Assembly (NCBI GenBank): GCA_015501605.1
Contig: JADNRZ010000016.1
Location: 372,001 to 436,000, forward strand
DNA length: 64,000 nucleotides
Direction: 5' to 3'
From: Panaeolus papilionaceus
Lineage: Eukaryota; Basidiomycota; Agaricomycetes; Agaricales
Shown here: piece by piece, positions 1 to 11,077 of the stretch
How positions within the stretch are numbered: the first letter of the stretch is position 1
Layout: every line of letters starts with the position of its first letter
Notes under the pieces: generated by a model
What the model was told of the DNA's origin: nothing
What the model saw: the letters and a program-made list of their open reading frames with translations, nothing else
Database searches by the model: none
Program-made: the position numbers and the translations under genes

Positions 1-3000
1 GTCTCAGCGCAGTGTCCGTATTCTAAAAGGCGTCCTTTCGGCCAGGGATAAGCGTATGGGCGCACTCAATGAACTCATCCGCTCGATAAAGTTCATCAAG
101 TTCTTCGGATGGGAAGAAAAGTGGATTAAGCGCGTTTTAGATGCGCGCCAGGGTGAAATGAGCTGGTTCGTCAAAGGTGGACAAATATATTTATCTTTGC
201 TATCTACTTCAGTCACTAACAGTCGAGAGCCAGCTCGGATTAACACTGTCGTGCTCCAGCTCCTTTGGTCTACTGCTCCTATCCTCGTCTCTATTACTTC
301 ATTCGGGGTGTATGTGATGCTGGGGAATCAGCTTACCATCAGCGTCGCTTTCACCGTATGCACTCCATCTCTTTTGGCTTTACACTCGCTGACTTGCTCG
401 TTAGGCAGTCGCTCTTTTCGGCATGATTCGGTTCGTGCCTCACCTCTAAATGGTACTATTTCTCTAACATCTTTCACAGTGGCCCTCTCAATGACATTCC
501 ATCTTGGGCTGTCGATTTGATGAGGGTGCGTTGTTCCCGCATGACATACAGTCTTGAGCTCCATTAACAGTACGACCTGTAGGCTCGTGTCGCGCTCAGA
601 CGTATCGAGGTATTCCTTGAAGAGGACGAAGTGTCCGAACAGGTCTCGAGTCTCAAGTCTGGCTTGTCAGAGTTACAGGGACATTCCAGCAGTAATGAGG
701 GTCTAGGGCTGGATCATGCTACCCTCAAATGGAACCAGGTGGTCGATAAAACTGCTTCCAAGGAGCCCAAAGAGAAAGCTTCCAAGGCTCCCATACTACC
801 AGTTTCTGACTCGGAGGATGATGGTCGGACCACCGTCGCCGATATTCAATCTGACAGAGAACAGGTTGGAGAACGAGCCTTCGAATTAAAAGGTATATCT
901 GTGCTCTTCCCAGAAGGACAGCTCTCCTTGGTCACCGGTCCCACAGCATCGGGAAAAACGGCATTACTGGTACGAATTCCATTTGCTCAAGCTTCTCCAC
1001 GCATCTGACTCTAGATCTCAGCTGGCAATGCTAGGCGAAATGACATTGCTCTCTGGAAGGATTATTATGAAGAAAAACACGCGCCTGGTTGACGAGCATG
1101 GCCTTATGCATTCCATTTCGTATGCTGCTCAAACCCCATGGTTGCGTCATCAGTCGATAAAGGATAACATTCTCTTCGGATACCCATTCGACGAAGCTAG
1201 GTATAACGAAGTCCTCGAATGTTGTGCTTTGAATCCAGATCTTGCTATTCTCGAGGACGGTGATCTTACAGAAATTGGCTCTAGGTAACATGTCTCTCCT
1301 TTGCGTCCGATAAAATGTTGACACTTGCGGCTTGACTAGGGGTGTAAATTTGTCTGGCGGTCAGAAAGCTCGGTAAGGAACCATTATTGGTGGGAGATAT
1401 ATCGATGCTGAACGTTGTTTGTCTCAGCGTGGCGTTGGCTCGTGCGGTTTATGCGCGCACGAAATATGTTTTGCTCGATGACCCATTGAGTGCTGTTGTC
1501 AGTTACTACCGCTACTCCTCGTTTATGCATAACCTCTGAACTCCATTTATCTTACCAGGACAGCCACACTGCACGGCACCTGTATGAACGCCTCCTCTGT
1601 GGGCCGTTGCTGGCACATAGGGCAGTGGTACGTTTTCAAAACATTTCTACACCCATCGTAGTTGAAGGATTCTCGTGCAGGTCTTGGTCACACACCATGT
1701 TGGTCTTGTCCTTCCAGGGGCAAACTACCTCGTTCGGATGTTAGATGGTCGAATCGATGAACAAGGAACCATCAAGGATCTCGACTCCCTTGGCAAGCTG
1801 GAAGATATTGTTCGAGAGGAATCTGTCAAGCTCGTGAACGACGACACGGTTCTTGTTGATCTTCCGAAAGCAGAAACACGTCAAGAAACTACCATAGAAG
1901 CTGTTACAGAAGTTGTTACTAAGCGTAAGGAAGCGAGAAAACTCGTTCAGGAAGAACACCGGGCAAAGGGGAACGTTAGGTGGAATGTTTATTTAACATA
2001 TTTAAGAGCCTCGTATGTCATCACTTCAAGTTGTCCACTGGATTCTCACTTTCATACAGGTCGTACTGGACATGGGTCATGTTTATCTCCATCATCGTGT
2101 TCGTTCAGATCCTCAACTTCGCCGAAAAATTCTGGATCAAGGTAACAAAGCTTGTTTTATTCCGTGCAACGTTAAGAGTAACTGTCATCGATAGACTTGG
2201 GGTGAGGCCTATGAGACTGACGAACCTGCCAAACAACTATTCTATCTCCAGACGACGGGACTGAACCACATACCCTCCATGTCTGGGGACTCAGATTCAA
2301 TCTACGGGATGCCTTTGTCCCAGGGAAAGACCATTTTCGGTCACAAGCTTCCGAGCGCATTGGAGAGTCCACTATTCTATGTCGGTGTTTACGCCTTGAT
2401 CGGAGCAGTAAATGTGCTGGTAAAGGCTCTATCAGCTGGTATTCAATTTACAGGCGCCATCCGTGCATCCAAGATTCTATTCCAGTACGTGTATCTGACC
2501 TAGTGGTGTTCATATATTACTTTCCTGACATTATACTCATAACAATCCAGACAATTATTGGTGTCGGTAGTAAGGGCGCCGTTCCGCTTTCACGATACAA
2601 CACCTCTGGGACGAATAATGAATCGCTTCGGCAAAGTCAGTGAGAACGATTATATGATCAACAAAGGATTGACATTTCTTCAACCCACAGGACATGGAAG
2701 CGATTGACACGAATTTGTCTCGGGCATTACAATTGTTCCAAAACTCTATGGCTGGTTTCTTCGCCTCGATCATCATTATATCGTTCGTCTACACAACTGA
2801 GCGCTCTTGTGATTTTCACTAATCCTTTGAGCAGCGTAATATTCCCTTGGTTCCTTATTCCCATGGTCATCATTGTCCTTGCCTACAGGCAACTTGCGCT
2901 CGGATATTTGCATGCAGGACGGGATCTTCGCCGCATGGAAGCCGTGTCCCGTTCTCCTGTATTCGCGGAGTTCGCAGAACTTCTCGATGGCATCGTGACA

Positions 3001-4952
3001 GTTCGAGCATTTTCTGCAGAACACCGATTCTTGAATAACCTTCACGTCAGGCTCGATGCCACCACAAAGGTAAAACGCAAACTGGTTCATTTGACTCAGG
3101 TGCATACTAACGTGGACGTTTCACTTGACTTGACAGATGTGGTACTTATTCTGGATGGCAAATCGTTGGCTTGCTCTTAACTGCGACGTACTTGGAGCAG
3201 TTATAGTTCTGCTCACGATGTTATTCTCAATTGCAACCTTATCCAACGACGCCGGTCTGGCTGGCTTATGCATAACCGTTGCATTGTCTTTTACTCAAAT
3301 AGGTGACTTGAGTGCATATCTGACTCTGCGCTATAGCCTTATGATTCTCCAAAATTTCTAGTATATTGGGCATGCAGACAATGGACGGGTAAACAGTGTC
3401 ACTCTTTTTGACATATTACATTCTGCTGACTCTTTGAATTTTGCATACAGCTGTCGAATTGGACCTAAAGTAAGCTCGATCTCTGCAGCGACCAACCAGT
3501 TCGACCTGAATACTAATGTAAATGTAGTGCTGCTGAGCGTATAGTCGAATAGTAGGCCACCTTCGACCCAAGAATAACTCCGAGAAAACTGACAACTTTA
3601 AATGTGAAGCTTGGACCTGGCTCAAGAACCTCCAGCAATTATTGAGTCAAACAGGGTGCCCGCATATTGGCCTTCTGGTAACGCCAACGACTCACTCGTT
3701 GTTGTCGAGGACCTCGAGGTCAAATACGCACCAGAGCTACCTTCAGTACTGCATGGCGTATCGTTCTCCCTCAAAGCTGGTGAGAGAGTCGGGTTGTTGG
3801 GTCGAACAGGTACGCTCGTCCAAATACATGTCGAAAAATGCATAACCCATTCCTATACAGGAAGCGGAAAATCGACACTTGCAATGAGTCTATTGCGATT
3901 CGTAAAACACACTTTAATACTTTTCATGCTCCCCCATTTACGATCTATAACTTGATGTAGGTTGACCCAAGCAAAGGCCGCATCATCATTGATGGTGTCG
4001 ACATATCGACGATCGGCACATACGATTTACGTTCCAGACTAGTATGTATCTGACGCACAGCTATATTATGACTTATTGATGTACCCGTTACAGACATTTA
4101 TACCACAGGTATGCTCATTCCGATCCTTTGGCTCTGTTATTCACCCAGACGTAAATCGTAGGATGCCACTTTGTTTTCTGGGACGCTGCGCGAAAATCTT
4201 AATCCATTCGGTAAACCCTTTGCACCCTTCAAATTGTTGAAATGGCGATTTACAGATTTGGTGCTTTTACCTTTCAAGGTGAACACACGGATGCAGAGTG
4301 TTTAGACGCCCTCCGTCGTGTTCAGATGATTACCGATAACAGTGGTTACCATCGAAGCTCGGACGACCAAACCGACGTGGAGCTCTCCAGCGTTGCCGGT
4401 GCAAGTTCCTTCGCTACAGTCACTGCTGCAGGCTCTGAGTCAATTACTCTTGAAACCAAAGTCGCTGTCGGTGGCTCGAACTTCTCACACGGTCAAAGGC
4501 AGCTGATTGCGATGGCTCGCGCACTCTTAAGACGCAGCTCGATTGTTGTGCTTGACGAGGCTACCAGTAGCATTGACTTTGCCACAGATACGAAGATTCA
4601 GAATACCATCCGCGAGGAATTTACAGGCTCCTTGCTGATTACTAGTGAGTCTTGATATATTTCAACTATACCCTTATATCGATTGAGCTCGTGTCCAAAC
4701 AGTCGCACATCGCCTTCGGACCATTATCGACTACGATAGATTAATTGTCCTGGATCAAGGAAAGGTATAATAATTTCCGATTGATTTCGTTTCCTAACGC
4801 TGAGACTATGAACGTCCCCTCAATAGGTCGCTGAGTTCGATACCCCTTGGAATCTCATCAACAAGGAAGGCGGCATTTTCAGGAACATGTGTCAACAAAG
4901 TGGCTCCTTCACAGAGCTTGAAGCTACTGCGAAACTCAAGGCCCACCTTTAA
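1..4952 (+). CDS. ABCC-type (MRP/YOR1-like) multidrug ABC transporter, 5' truncated
   Basis: Full-size ABC exporter of subfamily C, expected in the plasma or vacuolar membrane to export drugs or conjugates. The frame is open from base 2 inside the first transmembrane domain ([13 protein letters not shown] near 90-125). NBD1 has Walker A GPTASGKT (about 935-960), signature LSGGQ (about 1350) and Walker [11 protein letters not shown] (about 1465-1497). TMD2 spans about 2000-3470. NBD2 has Walker A GRTGSGKST split by an intron (about 3800-3875), signature FSHGQRQ (about 4480), Walker [10 protein letters not shown] (about 4545) and the H-loop in IAHRLR (about 4705). The protein ends ...KLKAHL at 4950-4952. 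More than ten short introns interrupt it (for example 970-1021, 1498-1558, 3302-3360), and every exon join I tested keeps frame, so the visible part looks intact. NBD1 carries Asp where NBD2 has the catalytic Glu, the usual ABCC asymmetry. Substrate is unknown. Confidence 0.93.
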
Positions 4953-5244
4953 GCACCTATTTCCTAATTCTGAGCCTGTGCTTTTATGATCCAACCCCTC
5001 TTTATACTCTTATCTTCTGCCTTTCTCCGTTTTCTATCTTGTGTCCTGATGCTCTACATTGCTATTCAACCCTGTTTTAGCTCCACATGTACGATTTAAC
5101 CTGTACCGTTTAACAAACCTCATGAAGTGCAGAAAATATTCATCCAATTCGTTATGCACACGAAAATGTAAGTATACGTCGTCCTTGAGGGTTTATGTAC
5201 ATAGTCTCAGACTTCTGAACCCATTTCATCAATCAGGAAGCACT
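4953..5244. other. Intergenic, convergent gene ends
   Basis: Space between the stop of the ABC transporter (+) and the stop of the minus-strand helical protein. Both 3' untranslated regions must lie here. I see no gene, and only short T-rich runs that could serve 3'-end formation. Confidence 0.5.
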
Positions 5245-6813
5245 TCAATCCCTACCCCTACCGTCTTGTGATTTCGCAGGGGAGGCAACACCAAGGACAT
5301 AGTCGTCCAACGTTCCACGATACGCCGCAAATTTCTCCTTGACTTGTTTGAAGTATAACGTAGGTTCCTGGAAAAACCGGATATCAATGAAACCGTTGCG
5401 AACGTATCAAAAAACTTGGAAAGTACCAGCCGTGCTTCGATGGTATCGGAGTTGCCTAAGAGATCGACAAGGCGTACGGCGTCAACTTTGAGCTAAAAGC
5501 AAATTACAACTGCTGAGCAAGAAAGTATGTCTCCCTATATTTTTGCTGATTTACGAACCATATTCCATATCATGGCGAAGCTGGGAAGGTGTTTGTCGAT
5601 TATATTAAGGATGGCGTTCTTCAATATCTTGAGGGTTCGCTTATCGCTGTCTGTGATATATGCAAACCGTCACTGGGGTTACCACACACTCATGCCGTGG
5701 ACAAGCGCACCATTCTGCTGATTTCGACTACATATTTCCCGATACCCTGAAACAACAAACTGGACCCTCGATCAATCAAAGCTTTTGGGAGCAGCCGACA
5801 ACAAAGGAGTGACGTACCCCAATCACCGGGAACAAGACCAGGGCTTTCCATGATAAAAGTCCCAGGGCTACGCCAACGCCGCCAACTACGACTCCAGGAA
5901 ACGCTCCCTTACGTATTGCAGCAGAGAGGACGGTCCTGTCTGGCATGATTCTAAACATGGAGCGTATCAGTTGGACCCTAGAGTCGGTCTATGGGGTTTA
6001 AGAGTGAACAAACCGCCTAAGTGTCATAAGTGTTGCTTCGACTGCATTGATCTCATTATCAACAACACTCAAAAGCCTAGTTGGTGCACTTGAGAACTTG
6101 GCTTCACCCTCTTTTCCACCTTCGCCGCTTGCCAGCTCACTAAATCTGGTCACAAACTCGTCGAACTTCGAGATATAGACGGTGGCGCCGTCCTCGTGTT
6201 GTTTCACATCCTAAAGGAAAGCATTATCAGAGAAATATCGCAGACATAATGGCTGAAGCTAAACTTACGGCAATAAAAGCTCGTAGACAAGCGCGCTTAT
6301 CGTCAGGAGAATGGTTACTTTCAAGAATGGGACCGATTCTGTTCACCAATCCTGGGCAAATGTCGGATCAATACCATCATCTACAACCTCAGTTAAGCGC
6401 CCTATGTGGAACTGAGACGTACGATCGATTACGCAGATGATTTCATTGGCAAAAGTGCTCGACTCCTTCTTCAATTCCTTGAACTCCTATTCGGAAAGTC
6501 AATACGGATTTATACTGCGATGACCACTGTGAACTACCTTGTGCAACTCCTTCCAGTCTCCCTTGAGGCCTTCCCTTTGCCACGCCGAACGCAGATTTGC
6601 TCTGCGAGGTATGACCTTGTTAACGCAGAACCGGACGGTTCTAAAGTCTTCGCTTGCATCTGCGTTAATTTGGGCGAGATTCTGTAGAAGTGGCTGCAGA
6701 ATCTCGTCTCGAATGCTTTCCTCCCCTGCTGACAAGGTCGTTGACTTCTCTGGGTCATGTTTCTCCGATATGGAGGGTAGGTTCGTGGTTTTGAAAGGCA
6801 GGACTGTAGGCAT
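5245..6813 (-). CDS. Unnamed all-helical protein with a hydrophobic Gly/Val-rich segment
   Basis: Not recognised by name. The start ATG is at 6813 (MPTVLPFKTTNLPS). Exons are joined by short introns, for example after LKGDWKELHK (about 6540) and after CVIDR (about 6420). The central part is helical and charged (KFDEFVTRFSELAS, 6100-6180), followed by a roughly 30-residue hydrophobic stretch (PGVVVGGVGVALGLLSWKAL, about 5830-5910) and another amphipathic helical part ending at the TGA at 5245-5247. Long helices around one Gly-rich hydrophobic hairpin resemble the architecture of alpha-helical pore-forming proteins (ClyA/Hbl/Xax class); this is inference from layout, not a sequence match. Near 5430-5445 the best downstream frame is offset by one base from the upstream exon, which could be a missed tiny intron or a frameshift. 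Divergent from the 7301 gene, with about 490 bp between starts. Confidence 0.55.
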
Positions 6814-7300
6814 AGTGATAATGTTACACCTCGAGCGAGCAGCTGTATATGGTCGAGTGAGGCGAGGTGGTGAGAGACGGGATCCTAAGTGTATATGCCC
6901 TAGAGCAAACTGCAGGAGGAGTGCACAGAAGGTAGAGCCCGTGTTCCCCCACTGTCAAATGTCAGGTTATATATGGGCTGTATGTATGTATGGAAAACGC
7001 ACTCCTCGCCCACCATGCCATTGTTCTGGTCTAGAATTCCCTAGAAGGAAACCTTGAGCCAACAAGTCAAGACCGGCACTTGGTGCCTATATACATTCCC
7101 TGCGATCGAGCCAAATATCAATATTCGAACGTGGATGAAATGTTTGACCTTCGGCGGATGTAAGATTACTTCGCCTCGTGGTGTATCAGCACCAAGGAAC
7201 ATTGTGTGGTGAGAAGGCACGCACTACTACGTTTCAAGCAGTGCAGAACAGGTGATACCCTTCCACTCTCCTTTCCATACCGCATCGTCCATCTGCCATT
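6814..7300. promoter_or_regulatory. Divergent intergenic promoter region
   Basis: About 490 bp between two head-to-head genes, so it must contain both promoters. I see no open reading frame worth calling and no unambiguous TATA box. It is a plausible shared control region for the pair. Confidence 0.4.
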
Positions 7301-8670
7301 GATGCTGGAATCACACTCGGATGCCCCTCCCCCATATAATAAACCCTCTGCTGCGGAGGATGTTTCTTTCGCCTTGGATTGTGCGCTGGGTACTCAGCGT
7401 GACCTAGCCAAGGCTCGTAAAATTGCCAAGCAGATGGACGAAAAATTTTCCATAAGCATACATGACCCCTTGAGAGACGCCGAAAATGTGAGGACGCTGT
7501 TTGTTTCAAATGGCGCCCAAGATGGTTACTGTTGCTTGGATAGAAATTTAGATGTTTGCTCAAGGAAACACGCACGCAAGCCAATTGTTTGTTCATGAAA
7601 TCGGATCGTGAGTTGCCCATATGAAACATTTTGACCCTTTTTAATAGACCCACAGAATTTCTCAAAAGGACAGTAATCGTTATCGCAAAATCAGACAACT
7701 ACGACTCCACGCGGCTACATCATCTCAGCCTAGCCACTCGCAAGGTGCCTGACCTTGCGCACTGTATCGACATTCATTACTCGCACTGACGTACATTACA
7801 AACCAGATTGTGGAAGAGATAGATTCGGAGCATACAGACGACGTTTTCGATGAAGACGTGAACAAGCTGGCTGCGATTCTGCGCAGGTTAGCGTACATGA
7901 CGCGCAATCTTGTGGAAACGGAACCATTTCAAGGTCCAATGTGTTCTTCGATAGACCGATGTCCCCCAGAACCCACTGACATTGCCAGTGAGATCACCAT
8001 CCAAAGTGCACACTTCGCCGCAATTTGCATGAGCATCGTGTCACCCGTTCGAACATTATCTCTGTGGCGTCAGGGGGTTGGAGAGATAATTACACCATAT
8101 CGTCTATCTATTCCCATACCAAACTCAGCAACGGTTTCGACTCGCGACATCAGCGATGTAGAGAGTTCGGATATTTCCGATGACGACGAGTTCCACTCTG
8201 TTCGTTCTTCCCCATCGCCAGCACGATCATTCGAAACACTGGAATTGAAGACTATATCCAGACACGAATTAACGGACAGAGATTATCTGGAGCTCAAAAA
8301 TGAGGTGGATAACTTGGTGACTTTGATCGATTCAATCATCGAGAAAATCGAAAAGTGGAAGAGCGCGCTTCGTGTCTTCGATACCATTTGGGAGAAGGTA
8401 ATTATTCCCGACGCAAGATCTGGCTTGGATTGCACTGACACTCATTTCACATCCGATTCTTCTAGCTGAGAAGAGACGCAAGTGATCTCGGCGACTATAT
8501 CATGGGCAACAGTTTGGAGGAACAAGTAAGTTTTTGTCATTTGTCGATGCGACAATGTTTAAACTTTCATTCCGGTTACGCAGGAAATGGCCGCAATGAC
8601 CCTAGATCAAGCAGGAGTATACCAAGGGATTATGGACAGATTGGACGACTATACATTACGCTTGTCATAA
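7301..8670 (+). CDS. Unnamed helical protein, divergent partner of the 6813 gene
   Basis: Not recognised by name. I chose ATG 7301 (MLESHSDAPPPYNKPS). Good exon joins are visible: after LRDAEN (about 7488), a short exon KFRCLLKETRTQ (about 7542-7608), then QFLKRTVIVIAK, then IVEEIDSEHTDDVFDEDVN, a long exon to about 8398, and two last exons ending DYTLRLS at 8668-8670. The protein is mostly amphipathic helix, with an acidic Ser-rich stretch (DVESSDISDDDEF, about 8160-8200) and a coiled-coil-like C-terminal third (VTLIDSIIEKIEKWKSALR). No hydrophobic membrane segment is obvious, unlike its divergent neighbour. The reconstructed frame is intact. The pairing suggests a two-component arrangement, but no function is shown. 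Confidence 0.6.
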
Positions 8671-8789
8671 AGTTTAATTTGGCAAAAAATGACGAAAACG
8701 AAAAACTTGGAGCAGTGATCAAAATATGGGCACTCTAGATCTTCACATAACCAATACCTATAGTATTCCCGCCTTTCATACGCCTCATC

Positions 8790-10664
8790 TCAGTCATATT
8801 CCCCTCCACCAAATTCGGTGCCATCTCTAACATCGTCTGCTACGCTGAGGATCGCCGCGTCAACTTTGGTTACAATGCTCTTAATATTCGCAAGGTCATC
8901 CTTTGTTATCCCAGAAGAGCTGGAGAGCTGAACCACTTCTATCGGGCACCCAACGTCGCGCCGCAAGCGTAAAAATTCAGTGAAGCGCTCCATAGGAGCC
9001 GACCGCTCGTTCTCACCCAGGTCGACCGATATAAGAGCGAAACGATAAAGCACAGGGAAACACAGAGAAGGATTGAGGTCTGCATTGAGTAGGGTATCGG
9101 GCCCGGGGTAGACACACAATTCTCCGTCAACTGCTGAGCTTGAGTTCCTTTGGCTATCTTTGTCTGGCTACCGTTGGTGTTGTCCAAAGAGTATTCGAGG
9201 AAATTGAGGAAAGACTGGTTCGTAAGACTGAGGAGCTTGACCGTTGGGATATTCCCTAAGACCTCGAATATACCTGGAGAAAGTCCCCGTGTATAATTAC
9301 TCGATGTAGCTGGGGCAACGGCAACAACTCGAGCATGTTTTGTGCCAGCTCATCAATTCCCCGTTTGTGTGCTACTGTCATTGCCAGCATGAGCTCGGAA
9401 GTTGGCATTTTTGAGTCTCTGCTTGGGTCGTCTCGGATGGTGTTTGATTTAGGTCATCATCCTGACGATGAAAAACTATAGTAATTCGATGCAAAGAGTT
9501 GGTGGGGTTGTTAATACATATAATGGTATGGATAGGTGCAAGAGACGTCGGGGCCGTTTGAGAAATTGGGTTGTCTGTCCTTAGGGAAGGCGATGATGAC
9601 AGAGGGTTTGAAAGACAAGATGGATTGATGGCCGCGGCAAGGGCAGGAATAAGAGAAGAGCTGATAAAATTACAAGGGAACCATTCCTGGCCGTTCCCAG
9701 TGCCCAGAGCTTCAACAACCAAAGAAGCATGATGAGGAAGGGCGATATGTTTCAGTATGCGTGTGCAGTCCGTAAACAACGTATGGAGCACGCAGTCCTG
9801 CATCTTATGCATTTCAACAACACGAGACTCGTCCGGACTGTCGATAATGGTGCCGATCGCCCAGTTCAACTGGAAGTGGGACAGGTGGGGCATCCTTTCG
9901 AATGCGTCAAGAAGCTCTTTCAAGGTACCAAATGGCTGATTCCGAGAAGGCGTTTCCAGTTTGAGAGAAGTGAATCTTGAAAGCAGAGAGGAAGACCATG
10001 CTATAACAAAGCCATTGATGTCTACACTCCGAAGCCTGGGGCACCCCCCATTGAGAAAGGTCGGTGGTAGGGTCATGAATAACTCGTCTCTATCAGCTGA
10101 AGCTTTCAATGACAAATGTTCGAGGCGGGCTGCGGCTTTCCCATCCAACATAGAGAGTATGGGCACAGTAGCACTGGCAGCTTCTTTCTTGCCCTCAGAA
10201 TAACTAATGCTTTGCAAACGGTCCACTTTTAATAACGCTTGCACGATGCGCCCCGTAGCCGCAGGAGTTGGATGTGCCGGAATTCGAAGGAAAAAGTTAG
10301 CTTCTTGCGACCTCTTGAGCTGGATGTCCGTCCATACGGACGAGAATGAGCTTATCCTCGACCATATTTGTGGAAAGTTTATTGCGACGTCTCGCCATTG
10401 TCGACAAACGTGAGTTATGACAAGACATACGGGTCTGTGATGTCGGCTTTCTGAATCCCAGTCATCTTCGACGACGATAAGGAAGCATCTGCTGAGAATT
10501 TCGACTGGTAGACGGGTAATCGGCGCGATAGTATTGCGGAAAGCTTCGTTTTGTTGCGTTTCATCCCGGTCAACCTCTTCGAACGGTTGGCCAGGTCCGC
10601 CAGGACAAATCCCTGTGTCAATTGAAGGAAGATTATTTTTTTTCAAACCAAAACTCTTTAACAA
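8790..10664 (-). pseudogene. F-box/LRR protein gene broken by several frameshifts
   Basis: F-box proteins recruit substrates to SCF ubiquitin ligases; agaric genomes carry large variable families of them. The F-box (ITRLPVEILSRCF, then CRQWRDVAINFPQIWSRI) lies about 10350-10530, followed by weak leucine-rich repeats. Four one-base frame changes are needed to follow family-like sequence to the end at 8790: upstream of the F-box (about 10570-10590), near 9410-9422, near 9275-9290 and near 9130-9170. None sits at a convincing intron. Downstream pieces such as SPGIFEVLGNIPTVK and EFLRLRRDVGCPIEVVQL are typical of the family. The stretch 10664-9378 alone is an uninterrupted 428-codon frame, so a truncated product is possible. 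I favour a recent pseudogene; sequencing indels are the alternative. Confidence 0.7.
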
Positions 10665-11077
10665 GCCAAATATTGTGTTGTCTATGCACCTTCCATGAAT
10701 TTTTTGCAGTGGTGTAAGGAATGGACTGACTGGTGTGGGTGGGTTACGTTGTGGTATTGGTTAAAGCACGGATGGGTATCGCATCACAACAACCCTAACC
10801 ATACGGCATTAACTCGACTCTGTCACCTCACGCTGACGATGGACGGAAGCTATGTCTTCATTCGACACCAACTTATGTACTTATTAGAGCGATAGATGAG
10901 ATCAGAGCGGAGCAATAGGAAGTGATGGTGGTATACAAAGCAGCAAAATTTATGATCAACAGAGGCAATGTGAAGAATGCAATCGAGAATTTGGCACAAC
11001 AAGCAAGAACAATGCGACAGGATGTGGGAGTGAGAGAATACAAGACACCAAATTAAAATGTCCGCTAAATATAAATA
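10665..11077. other. Intergenic region
   Basis: About 410 bp between the F-box pseudogene start and the stop of the helicase gene. No coding signal on either strand; it should contain the helicase 3' end. Confidence 0.5.

Noticed and set aside
3302..3607. In-frame stops in the ABC transporter TMD2-NBD2 linker taken as a pseudogene sign
   Set aside because: All fall within short GT-AG introns; splicing restores [15 protein letters not shown] and AAERIVEY in frame.
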